Shown: positions 1 through 8,898 of the stretch, piece after piece | Numbering within the stretch: the first letter of the stretch is position 1 | Layout: each line of letters begins with the position of its first letter | Assembly: GCF_024790395.1 (NCBI RefSeq) | Contig: NZ_JAJISC010000001.1 | Span: forward strand, 558,001-622,000 | Reading direction: 5' to 3' | DNA: 64,000 bases | Origin: Halomonas dongshanensis | GTDB taxonomy: Bacteria > Pseudomonadota > Gammaproteobacteria > Pseudomonadales > Halomonadaceae | Notes under the pieces: generated by a model | What the model was told of the DNA's origin: nothing | Databases searched by the model: none | What the model saw: the letters and a program-made list of their open reading frames with translations, nothing else | Position numbers and translations under genes: made by a program

Positions 1-356
1 CCGAGCGCTGAGGTATCGGCCACCGCCGAGCCGTTGACTCCGGCGAAGAACACGCTGGAGACCACGTTAACGTGGCCCATGCCGCCGCGCAGGTGGCCGA
101 CGAGCAGGCGCGCAAGCCCCATCAGCCGCTCGGTCAAACCGCTTGCGTTCATCAGGTTACCGGCGAAGATGAACAGCGGAATGGCCATTAGCGAGAAGGC
201 GTCGATGCCGCCGAAGAACTGCTGCGGCAGCATGCGCGGAATCATCGAGGGGTCGACGAAAAGAAAGCCCACCAGCGCCGTCACCAGCAGGGCAATGAAC
301 AGCGGCAAGCCCAGCAGCACATGGCCGAGAAAAACGGCCAGCATGGTCAGGGTCAT
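1..356 (-). CDS. dctM: TRAP transporter large permease DctM, N-terminal part only
   Basis: Inner-membrane channel subunit of a TRAP (Na+-coupled, binding-protein-dependent) carboxylate importer. Only the first ~118 residues lie in the window; the gene continues past base 1. The visible part has alternating hydrophobic helices and the DctM-type stretches PLFIFAGNLM and NGSAVADTSALG. Its ATG (354-356) overlaps the dctQ stop codon as ATGA, so the two are translationally coupled in one leftward operon dctP-dctQ-dctM. Substrate cannot be read from this fragment. Confidence 0.93.
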   Translation of the reverse strand, partial: MTLTMLAVFLGHVLLGLPLFIALLVTALVGFLFVDPSMIPRMLPQQFFGGIDAFSLMAIPLFIFAGNLMNASGLTERLMGLARLLVGHLRGGMGHVNVVSSVFFAGVNGSAVADTSAL

Positions 357-844
357 AGGGTCTCCTCCTGGGTCTTGAGCGGCGCGGGCCCGTACAGCAG
401 TGCGTGCCAGGCCAGCAGGGCGAAGCCCACGGTAAGCGCTTGCAGCGGCAGTGAACGGCTCAAACCCAGCCCCGAGGTCTTGAACATGCCGACCGAGAGC
501 GCATAGCGATAGCTGACCCAGGCGCCGCCCACGGCGATGGCGAGCGTCAGCAGCCACTGATAGACATTGAGCAGTCTGGCAAGTGGCGTGGGCAGTAAAC
601 GTTCGAGCAGGCCTACGCGCATGTGGCCGCCTTCGACCCAGACGGCGCCCGCCGCCAGCATGACCGTGGTGATGATCAAGTAGCGCGACAGCTCATCGGT
701 CCAGATGGGCGCGCCACCGGCGACGTAGCGCATGAACACGCCGTAGAGAATGGCGCCAACGTTGATGCCAAGGGCAAGACCAGCAAGCGACAGCGTTACT
801 GGACGACTGATCGCTAACAGCTGGGCGCGAAGGGGGGTGAGCAT
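353..844 (-). CDS. dctQ: TRAP transporter small permease DctQ
   Basis: Small four-helix membrane subunit that pairs with DctM in TRAP importers. 163 residues, the usual size, with hydrophobic stretches near residues 15-40, 48-66, 90-112 and 130-152 and the family-typical motif WTDELSRYL after the first helices. AGGAG lies about 6 bases before the ATG. It sits between the binding-protein gene dctP (75-bp gap with a hairpin) and dctM (ATGA overlap). Confidence 0.92.
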   Translation of the reverse strand: MLTPLRAQLLAISRPVTLSLAGLALGINVGAILYGVFMRYVAGGAPIWTDELSRYLIITTVMLAAGAVWVEGGHMRVGLLERLLPTPLARLLNVYQWLLTLAIAVGGAWVSYRYALSVGMFKTSGLGLSRSLPLQALTVGFALLAWHALLYGPAPLKTQEETL

Positions 845-875
845 GGAGCGCTCCTGGTGCAGGGCACGAAGGAAA

Positions 876-897
876 GGGGCCGATCAAAATCGGCCCC
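876..897 (-). other. Intercistronic hairpin between dctP and dctQ
   Basis: Perfect 9-bp stem GGGGCCGAT/ATCGGCCCC with a CAAA (TTTG on the minus strand) loop in the 75-bp gap. On the coding strand it is followed by TTTCC, too short for a strong intrinsic terminator. Such stems after a binding-protein gene commonly protect the upstream mRNA or partly stop transcription, giving more DctP than permease. That role is inferred. Confidence 0.6.
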
Positions 898-919
898 GGT
901 TCAGGTCAGCGACGCGCTA

Positions 920-1993
920 TCAGTCGTCGGTGCTCTCTCCGATACTCTCTCCGGTACTCTCTCCGGTATTCTCTTCCGTACCCGCGCCGACGTCTTCCAG
1001 CGCCATGTCGATCCAGCGCTGTTCGATACCGCGCTCGGCGAGCCACTCCATGTAGGCGGGCTGGCCAACGCTACGAAACGCTTCCAGGTCTTCGTGGCTG
1101 GGGCGAATCACTTCCATGCCTTCCGCTTCGAGGTAGGCGATACGCGATTCGACCTGCGCCTGGTTAGCTTCACGGGCGTTGTGGTTGGCCTCGGCGACGG
1201 CTTCCATGATGGCGTTGCGCGTTTCGTCGTCCCAACTGGCGATCATCTCGCTGTTACCCACCAGGAACTGGTCGGAGTACTGGATGTTGGCCAGCGTCAG
1301 GTAGTTCTGCACTTCGTAGAGACTCGCCAGGATGATGTACATCGGCGGGTTCATCTGGCCGTCGGCCACGCCCGTGCGCAGGGCCATGTAGGTCTCGGTC
1401 CAGGGAATCGGCGTGCCGGAGGCGCCAAAGGCTTCATACAGCGCTACCTGGCTTGGGTCCATGGCGCGAAAGCGCAGGCCTTCGAAGTCTTCGGGGCGCT
1501 GAATCGGACGCTTGCTGTTGGTGAAGGCGAGGAAGCCGCCCTCTTCGACCACGGCGAGCATGTCCACACCGGCACGCTCGCTCAGCTCGCTGCTCAATGT
1601 TTGCCAGTACTCGCCTTCGTCGAAGAACGTCCGTGCAGCATCGAAATCTTCGAACAGAAACGGAATGGCGCTAACGAATATTTCATCGGCAAGCGGTGAG
1701 ATACCCGCGAAGGAGGCAATGTTGAGCATCGGTGTGCTCATGGTCTGCTCCATGCGGTCCTCTTCGCTACCCAGCATGCTGTTGGGGAAAAGACGCAGCT
1801 CTACCTCGTGGTCGGTCTTCTCGGCGACCAGCTCCTTGAGATTGTTGGCAAAGACGTGCACCGCGTTCTTTTCGGGGTCTGGCGCGCCGTTATAGCTTAG
1901 ATTGATGGTGGTGGTCGCCAGCGCCGAGCCGCTCAGCAGGGCAGAGCCCAGCAGGCAGGCTGCCGTCAGTGTCTTGGGGGAAAAACGAATCAT
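920..1993 (-). CDS. dctP: TRAP transporter solute-binding protein DctP
   Basis: Periplasmic receptor that binds an organic acid and hands it to DctQM. A signal peptide (about residues 1-26, ending SGSALA) is followed by the DctP fold, with the motif LFPNSMLGSEEDRMEQT and the RFRAMDPSQVALYEAFGASGTP region that holds the conserved carboxylate-binding arginine. I chose the ATG at 1993 because AAGGAG lies 9 bases upstream; an ATG at 2002 abuts that SD. The C-terminus carries a repeated ESTG/ESIG tail encoded by a 12-bp tandem repeat, unusual for the family. First gene of the operon, downstream of a codirectional LysR gene. Confidence 0.92.
   Translation of the reverse strand: MIRFSPKTLTAACLLGSALLSGSALATTTINLSYNGAPDPEKNAVHVFANNLKELVAEKTDHEVELRLFPNSMLGSEEDRMEQTMSTPMLNIASFAGISPLADEIFVSAIPFLFEDFDAARTFFDEGEYWQTLSSELSERAGVDMLAVVEEGGFLAFTNSKRPIQRPEDFEGLRFRAMDPSQVALYEAFGASGTPIPWTETYMALRTGVADGQMNPPMYIILASLYEVQNYLTLANIQYSDQFLVGNSEMIASWDDETRNAIMEAVAEANHNAREANQAQVESRIAYLEAEGMEVIRPSHEDLEAFRSVGQPAYMEWLAERGIEQRWIDMALEDVGAGTEENTGESTGESIGESTDD
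931..978 (+). repeat. 12-bp tandem repeat inside the dctP 3' end
   Basis: Four consecutive 12-bp units: two identical TACTCTCTCCGG copies (943-966) flanked by two divergent copies (931-942, 967-978). Read on the minus strand each unit encodes a tetrapeptide E-S-T/I-G. The length is a multiple of three, so copy-number change would keep frame. Confidence 0.85.
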
Positions 1994-2069
1994 GGTGCAC
2001 ATCTCCTTGCGTTACTTTTTTATGACGACGGGTAGCCGAAATGACAGCCGTCTATCGTTATGCTTTGGA

Positions 2070-2097
2070 GACTATGCATTGAGGCGTTGACTATGCA
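2070..2097 (-). promoter_or_regulatory. Direct repeats upstream of dctP, possible regulator site
   Basis: Two perfect 9-bp copies of GACTATGCA (2070-2078 and 2089-2097) start 19 bp apart, about two helical turns, roughly 80-100 bp upstream of the dctP start. The 158-bp lysR-dctP gap also holds an inverted repeat GCGTTG/CAACGC (2107-2127) that could end the lysR transcript. Binding by the adjacent LysR protein is a guess. Confidence 0.4.
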
Positions 2098-2160
2098 ATA
2101 CCCAAAGCGTTGCTTTAATAACAACGCCTTTCGTTTCGCTAGGGAGGCATGTCGACGCCA

Positions 2161-3087
2161 TCAACGCAGCAGTCTCGGGGCATCCGCTGAGAAAAACCGC
2201 ATTCCATTGTGTAAATGCTCGACGCAGGTAGTGGCAGCGACGGTCAGCTCTTGACCGTGAAGGCTTACGATCTGCGCGCGAGCGCGGTTCAACAGCGTAT
2301 ATTTCATCGGCAGGGCCGCGATCTCTCCGCGGCGAATCTCGTCGATGACGGTAAGCTCGGGCATGAAGGTGACACCAATACCCGAGCGCACGAAGTTCTT
2401 GAGGACCGACACCGAGTTGGTGTGCAGTCGCGCATCGAGATGCACGCGCTCGAGGTGAGCGACCATATTGACCATCTGGCGCATGCCGAAGGGGTTGTCC
2501 ATCAGCCCCAGCGGCCAACCGCGCAGGTCGTGCAGGCCAATCGGCCGCTCTAGCGCGCACAGAGGGTGGCCAGGGGGAACGATGAGATCGAGCGGCTGAC
2601 GGGTCTCGACGTGACAACGCAGCTGTGGGTCGACCGGCGGGGCATAGAGCAGGGCGAGGTCCACTTCACGATCCTTGAGCAGCGACATGGCCTCGTTGAC
2701 CCCGGCCATACGGATCTCGACGTCGATACCCTCGAAAGTGGTCATGAAGACGCCTAGCGGCTCGGCAATCAGGTCGGCGATGTAACCTTCACCCACGGCG
2801 ATGCGTACTTCGCCTTGCGCCATGCCCTGTAGCGCCATGAGCTGTGAGCGCACGGCTTCTTCTTGAGCGCGCTGGGCGTGAAAGTGCTGCGCCAGGAGCT
2901 TGCCAGCGGCGGTGGCACGCATGCCGCCGCCGTGGCGCTCGCACAGCGGCGTTCCCAGCTCTTCCTCTAACGCTTTGATCTGGCGGCTCAGCGCCGAAGG
3001 GTCGACGTCCAGATGCGCTGCCGCCCGGCGCAGGGAGCCGCGACGAATCACTTCATTGAGATAGATCAGAGCACGCTGATTGAGCAT
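2161..3087 (-). CDS. LysR-family transcriptional regulator
   Basis: 308 residues, typical LTTR length. The N-terminal winged helix-turn-helix (about residues 4-62) contains RRAAAHLDVDPSALSRQIKALE; the rest is the two-lobed effector domain. It is transcribed in the same direction as dctPQM and immediately upstream, so it probably controls the TRAP operon in response to the transported acid (inference). An 8-3-8 palindrome lies 36-54 bp upstream of its start, consistent with autoregulation. Confidence 0.92.
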   Translation of the reverse strand: MLNQRALIYLNEVIRRGSLRRAAAHLDVDPSALSRQIKALEEELGTPLCERHGGGMRATAAGKLLAQHFHAQRAQEEAVRSQLMALQGMAQGEVRIAVGEGYIADLIAEPLGVFMTTFEGIDVEIRMAGVNEAMSLLKDREVDLALLYAPPVDPQLRCHVETRQPLDLIVPPGHPLCALERPIGLHDLRGWPLGLMDNPFGMRQMVNMVAHLERVHLDARLHTNSVSVLKNFVRSGIGVTFMPELTVIDEIRRGEIAALPMKYTLLNRARAQIVSLHGQELTVAATTCVEHLHNGMRFFSADAPRLLR

Positions 3088-3122
3088 GGCAATATCGAGG
3101 CTGGACGCTGGTAAACGCTAAG

Positions 3123-3141
3123 TTTATCAGAGCCTGATAAA
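3123..3141. promoter_or_regulatory. 8-3-8 palindrome upstream of lysR, likely operator
   Basis: TTTATCAG-AGC-CTGATAAA, a perfect inverted repeat between the lysR start (3087) and the membrane-protein gene (3205). No U-tract follows on either strand, so it fits a dimeric operator better than a terminator. AT-flanked dyads like this resemble LysR autoregulatory sites. Confidence 0.55.
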
Positions 3142-3204
3142 GGCAAAAGCTTGAACTACCGGGAAAAAAGCCTCGCTTTGCCCTTCAGGGGGATTTGGTC
3201 GACA

Positions 3205-3531
3205 ATGCTAGCTCTTCTCTCGGTCGGGTATGCGCTCATGCAGGCACAGGGGTTCTTCGAGTCCATCGGTGAAACCATCGGCGACGTCATTCGCACGGTA
3301 GTGGAGTTTCTACTGGCGATCTTCACCAACTTCTTCGGCGCGCTGGAGTCCTTCGTTGATGGTCTGAGCCGCTCGCTGGGTATCAACGCTTCCTTCTTTT
3401 CCCTGCTGGTATTGCTGGTCGGCCTATGGCTCTTGTGGCGCGGTATTCGAGCGCTTTTGCGCGGTGCGTTCTTGGGTGCCCTCGTACGCATTGGCCTGGG
3501 GCTTTTAGTGCTCTCTTGGCTGCTGATGTAA
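3205..3531 (+). CDS. Small hypothetical membrane protein
   Basis: 108 residues from ATG 3205, which has AGGGGGA about 11 bases upstream; a TTG at 3151 would add 18 residues but has no clear SD. Three hydrophobic regions: the N-terminus, a segment around VVEFLLAIFTNFFGALE, and a C-terminal pair (FFSLLVLLVGLWLLW and GLLVLSWLLM) separated by a short basic loop. I do not recognise a family. It stands alone between lysR and the HPP gene. Confidence 0.6.
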   Translation: MLALLSVGYALMQAQGFFESIGETIGDVIRTVVEFLLAIFTNFFGALESFVDGLSRSLGINASFFSLLVLLVGLWLLWRGIRALLRGAFLGALVRIGLGLLVLSWLLM

Positions 3532-3672
3532 CGTCGGTCTCTATGCTAACTGCAACTGCATAAGCGATTGGCTTTTTATAACGCTAGATTTATTTATCAT
3601 TTGCCTATTTGGTGCATTTTGCCATCATTGCGCTCTTCTTTGGTGCGTTCAGCAGGGAGTGAGCAGAGGTCG

Positions 3673-4200
3673 ATGAAGAGTTATCTGGGCAAGATGCGAG
3701 GCGAGCGCATTCAGCGCCAGCAGGTCGGGTGGCAAGATGCGCTGTGGTCGTGGATCGGCGCGTTTAGCGGCATGGCGGCCATCTGTTGGCTGAGCGCAGG
3801 CTGGCTATCGCATCAACTGCTCATCGTTGGCTCCTTCGGTGCCACCTCGGTACTCATCTACGCTGCGCCCGAAAGCCCCTTTGCTCAGCCGCGCAACGTC
3901 ATGCTCGGCAGCGTGCTGTCGGCTGCCATTGGCGTGGGCTGCTACTACGGCTTTGGGGCGACGCCGTTCTCCATGGCGCTGGCCGTATCGCTGTCGATCC
4001 TGGTCATGCAGTTGACCCACTCGGTGCATCCTCCAGGCGCGGCGGCCGCGCTGATCGCCGTGGCCGGCGGCGAGGGCGTTCACGAACTTGGCTGGTGGTA
4101 CCCGCTATTGCCCATCGGCATGGGCTGCGCGCTAATGGTCTTCATTGCCATGCTGGTAAATAATCTGGCGCGCCACCGCCGCTATCCGCGTCACTGGTAG
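3673..4200 (+). CDS. HPP-family integral membrane protein
   Basis: About 175 residues from ATG 3673; upstream in-frame codons reach 3568 but the extra residues do not resemble the family. Four hydrophobic helices and the diagnostic HSVHPPGAAAAL motif plus GSFGATSVLIYA near the first half identify the HPP family. Plant members have been linked to nitrite transport; bacterial ones are mostly uncharacterised. No partner gene nearby suggests a substrate. Confidence 0.85.
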   Translation: MKSYLGKMRGERIQRQQVGWQDALWSWIGAFSGMAAICWLSAGWLSHQLLIVGSFGATSVLIYAAPESPFAQPRNVMLGSVLSAAIGVGCYYGFGATPFSMALAVSLSILVMQLTHSVHPPGAAAALIAVAGGEGVHELGWWYPLLPIGMGCALMVFIAMLVNNLARHRRYPRHW

Positions 4201-4269
4201 TCGTGATACGACTCGATGGACGTTGTGCGATTGGCTACCATGGGCAGTATCGATCCTCCAGGAGCCGTC

Positions 4270-5127
4270 ATGCGTGCCATCTTCCTCGTCGATAACGGGT
4301 CACTGCGTGCAGCGGCCGTGTTCAATCTGCGCCGTCTTGCGGTGCTATTGAGTGAGCGCTTGGGCGAAGAGGTGCAGGCGGCCTCGCTGTTGCACGCCAA
4401 CAAGATCCCCAGTGAAGAGCTCGATGGCGTGGCAGCGGCGACCCTTGGGCCTGCCGCCGAGCGCGCCGCCGAGGTGGGCGCGCAGGAGATCATCGTGGTG
4501 CCGCTATTCTTCGGCGCCAGCCGGGCACTCACCGACTACCTTCCCGAGCGTTTGGGCGCGCTACAGGCACGCTTTCCTCAGGTGCCCGTTACCGTGGCGA
4601 TGCCGCTGATCGATGAGTATGGCGATAACGACCTGCGTTTGGCCGAGCTCTTGGCCGATAATGTGCGCGCGACGCTGCCCAGCGAGTGCTGCGGGGTGAT
4701 CCTGGTCGACCATGGCTCACCGATTCCCGAGGTGACAGCGGTGCGTAACCGCGTGGCCGGGCAGCTAAGCGCGCTGCTGGGAGATCAGGTGCGCTTCGTC
4801 GTTGCGGCCTCCATGGAGCGGCGGGAGGGCGAGGCGTATCGCTTCAACGAGCCGCTGCTGGAAACCCTGCTGGCGACGCCCGAGATCGATGGCCCGGTGG
4901 TGCTGGCGATGCTCTTTCTCTCGCCGGGTCGCCACGCCGGGCCGGGTGGCGACATCGCTCACATCTGCCAGGCGGCCATGGTCAAGCGCGAGACGCTACG
5001 CGTATTGCCCACGCGCCTGGTCGGTGAGCATCTCGATATCGTCGCGCTCTTGCACACGCGCGCCAAGCAGGCGCTGGCGCATCAGCGCTTTCTGCTCCAG
5101 ATGCCTGCAGGCGAGGCGGCGAAGTGA
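4270..5127 (+). CDS. CbiX/SirB-like two-domain chelatase family protein
   Basis: 285 residues from ATG 4270, with AGGAG 5 bases upstream. Two tandem CbiX-type halves. The C-terminal half keeps the metal-site histidines (LVDHGS, H148; LSPGRHAGPGGDI, H222). In the N-terminal half both positions are lost (LVDNGS, N9; VVPLFFGASRALTD without histidine). Single-site two-half chelatases of this family insert Co2+ or Fe2+ into sirohydrochlorin-type rings, but no tetrapyrrole gene is nearby, so substrate is open. Confidence 0.78.
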   Translation: MRAIFLVDNGSLRAAAVFNLRRLAVLLSERLGEEVQAASLLHANKIPSEELDGVAAATLGPAAERAAEVGAQEIIVVPLFFGASRALTDYLPERLGALQARFPQVPVTVAMPLIDEYGDNDLRLAELLADNVRATLPSECCGVILVDHGSPIPEVTAVRNRVAGQLSALLGDQVRFVVAASMERREGEAYRFNEPLLETLLATPEIDGPVVLAMLFLSPGRHAGPGGDIAHICQAAMVKRETLRVLPTRLVGEHLDIVALLHTRAKQALAHQRFLLQMPAGEAAK

Positions 5128-5201
5128 TGCCATGAGGGCGAAGAGCGCGTAGAATCGCGCCCCTTGCACCTGCCATTCATTTTGCCGACCAGGGCCCTTT
5201 C

Positions 5202-6789
<1,588 letters not shown>

Positions 6790-6797
<8 letters not shown>

Positions 6798-7371
6798 GGA
6801 TCTGCTGGTAGGTCGTGTCGGTGGCGGGGTTCTGCTCGCCATCGAGCATGTCGCCCTTGAAGGCGTCGTTGAGCTCCTTGGCCAGCGCCACGTAGACGTG
6901 CATCTGCTGGTTGCGCCGCTTGTGCAAGGGGGGCTTGACCAGCAGGCTCACGCCGCGAATCGGCGCGTGGGACTCGCCACGCAGTAGATCCGGCATCTCG
7001 CCGGGAGGAAAGGCGTTGGCCAGGGTGACGGGGTTCGAGCGCTGCTGGCCGTCGATCAGAAAGACCTTCTTGAGCGGGTCGAAGCGGGCGTTCTTGCCGC
7101 GCAGCCACTCGGTGAGCCGCTCGTCGGTGGTAGCGTCCGGGTGGGCGAAGATCACGAACAGCGAATGCTGCTTGACCTTGACGGCGGGCACCGGCGGCGG
7201 GGCGGGCTCGGTCGGCGGTGCCGGGGCGGGCTTGGGCATTGCTGCCTGCGCCTTGCGCGCCTTGGCGCGCCGACGCCTTGGCAGCACCACGTAAACGAAC
7301 AGCGCCGCCGCCACCACCCCGCACAGCAGCGATACAAAGGCGAGCCACACCGGAAGGGAAATCGTATCCAT
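6790..7371 (-). CDS. ZipA-like single-pass membrane protein
   Basis: 193 residues. One N-terminal helix (about residues 8-30), a basic then Pro/Ala-rich linker (about 31-62), and a C-terminal domain resembling the FtsZ-binding domain of ZipA ([11 protein letters not shown] ... [14 protein letters not shown] ... GVSLLVKPP ... [21 protein letters not shown]). This is the ZipA layout, but true zipA normally sits beside smc/ligA, and this one stands alone next to ybiT. It may be a paralogue; binding to FtsZ is unproven. Confidence 0.65.
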
Positions 7372-7497
7372 TTATCACCCCAAGCCAGACACCAAACGCG
7401 AACCCTGTCGATCGAGGGCAAGTGCCCCCTGCGACAGCCCTGCACGCGTGAACAGGTAACGTAGTCGAAAATAACAGGATTTTTAGACATCCGGGTA

Positions 7498-7525
7498 CAA
7501 AAAAAGCACCACGGGCGTGGTGCTT
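7498..7525 (-). terminator. Intrinsic terminator of the old-yellow-enzyme gene
   Basis: Perfect 9-bp stem AAGCACCAC/GTGGTGCTT with a 4-base loop, followed on the minus strand by a run of T (complement of 7498-7505). It lies about 50 bp after the stop codon of the minus-strand gene ending at 7578. Confidence 0.88.
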
Positions 7526-7577
7526 CGATAAAAACGACTGCTTTTTCAGATGTCTATAACCTTTCGCAAGGCAAATT

Positions 7578-8696
7578 TTACTTCAGTCGGTCGTGGCCGT
7601 TGTCGAGAAAGGGGTAGTCGGTATAGCCCGTCGCATCGCCCCCGTAGAAGGTCTCCTGGTTCGGCTCGTTGAGCGGCGCACCCACGCGAAAGCGCTCGAC
7701 CAGATCCGGGTTGGCGATGTAGGGACGGCCATACGCCACCAGATCGCCGTTGCCGCTCTCGAGCAACGCCTCGCCCTTGTCGGCATCGTAATGGCCGCAG
7801 TAGATCAATCGGCCATTGAAGCGCTCGCGCATCCGCTCGCGGAAACCGTCCGGGAAGGTGTTGTCGCCCCCGGCCCAGTTTGGCTCGTTGAGGTGGATAT
7901 AGGCGATGCCCCGCTTGGAGAGCTCGTCGGCCAGATACAGCGCCATCTCCTCGGGCTCGTCGTCGGTCAGGCCGAAAATCTCGATGAACGGCGTGAGGCG
8001 AATGCCCACGCGACCTGCGCCGACCACCTCGATCACCGCATCGACCACCTCCAGCGGGAAGCGGGCGCGGTTCTCGATCGAGCCGCCGTAGCGATCAGTG
8101 CGCTGGTTGGTGCCGGTGGCCAGGAACTGGTTGAGCAGGTAGGCATTGGCGGCGTGCACTTCGACCATGTCGAAGCCTGCCCGCTTGGCGCGAAGGGCGG
8201 CTTGGCGATAGTCATCGACGACACCGGCGATCTCGTCGGTTTCCAGCGCTCTGGGGGTGCTGGTGGGGTGCTGCCCGGCGCTGCCGTCTTCGAACTCGAC
8301 GAAGCACTGAGCGCCTTCGCCCTTCAGCGCGCTTGGTGCGACTGGCTGCTGGCCGTCGGGCTGCACCATTTCGTGGGAGACGCGACCCACGTGCCAAAGC
8401 TGTAGCGCGATGCGCCCACCCTTGGCGTGTACGGCTTCGACGACGTCCTTCCAGCCAGCTTCCTGTTCGTCGGTCCAGATACCGGGGGTGTAAACGTAGC
8501 CGCGCGCGGTAGGCGAAATATTGGTGGCTTCGCTGATGATCAACCCCGAACCAGCGCGCTGGCCGTAGTAGGCCTGCTGCAGCTCGCCCGGTACGCTATC
8601 GGGCGTGCGCGCCCGGGTCAGCGGCGCCATGACGATGCGGTTGGGCAGGCTGAGGGTGCCTAGCTCGAGGGGGCGGAAAAGCGGCTCGTGAGCCAT
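7578..8696 (-). CDS. Alkene reductase, old yellow enzyme family (NemA-like)
   Basis: FMN-dependent NAD(P)H oxidoreductase that reduces activated C=C bonds or nitro/nitrate-ester electrophiles. 372 residues from ATG 8696 (AAGGAG 8 bases upstream). OYE signatures: PLTRAR near the N-terminus, LQLWHVGRVSH, the active-site pair in VEVHAANAYLLNQFL, and TDRYGGSIENR. Single-gene unit with its own terminator. No TetR-type regulator adjoins it, although a palindrome lies upstream at 8752-8771. Confidence 0.92.
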   Translation of the reverse strand: MAHEPLFRPLELGTLSLPNRIVMAPLTRARTPDSVPGELQQAYYGQRAGSGLIISEATNISPTARGYVYTPGIWTDEQEAGWKDVVEAVHAKGGRIALQLWHVGRVSHEMVQPDGQQPVAPSALKGEGAQCFVEFEDGSAGQHPTSTPRALETDEIAGVVDDYRQAALRAKRAGFDMVEVHAANAYLLNQFLATGTNQRTDRYGGSIENRARFPLEVVDAVIEVVGAGRVGIRLTPFIEIFGLTDDEPEEMALYLADELSKRGIAYIHLNEPNWAGGDNTFPDGFRERMRERFNGRLIYCGHYDADKGEALLESGNGDLVAYGRPYIANPDLVERFRVGAPLNEPNQETFYGGDATGYTDYPFLDNGHDRLK

Positions 8697-8751
8697 CCGG
8701 TACTCTCCTTGTGACGGGCCTGATAATAGGCAGAATGAAAGCGCCAAAAGA

Positions 8752-8771
8752 ATAGACCAGTTTACTAGTAA
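8752..8771. promoter_or_regulatory. Palindrome upstream of the old-yellow-enzyme gene
   Basis: A perfect 10-bp palindrome TTACTAGTAA (8762-8771) adjoins the half-site TAGACCAG (8753-8760). It lies about 56-75 bp upstream of the start codon, upstream of a possible -10 TATTAT (8723-8728, minus strand). NemA-type genes are usually controlled by electrophile-sensing repressors, so an operator is plausible, but its protein is not in the window. Confidence 0.4.
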
Positions 8772-8898
8772 GTGCCAGCGCGCAGAGCAGTGACAAAAGC
8801 CACGGGCCTGATCAATGCTGCGATCAGGCTCGTGGTGCGGTCAGCGTGTTGCAAAAGCTGTCTTAAAGGCTGTCTCAAGCTCTTATCCAGAGCTTAGC

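Noticed and set aside
857..1699. Plus-strand open frame across dctP
   Set aside because: Lies antisense to a clear DctP gene; no family match and no SD.
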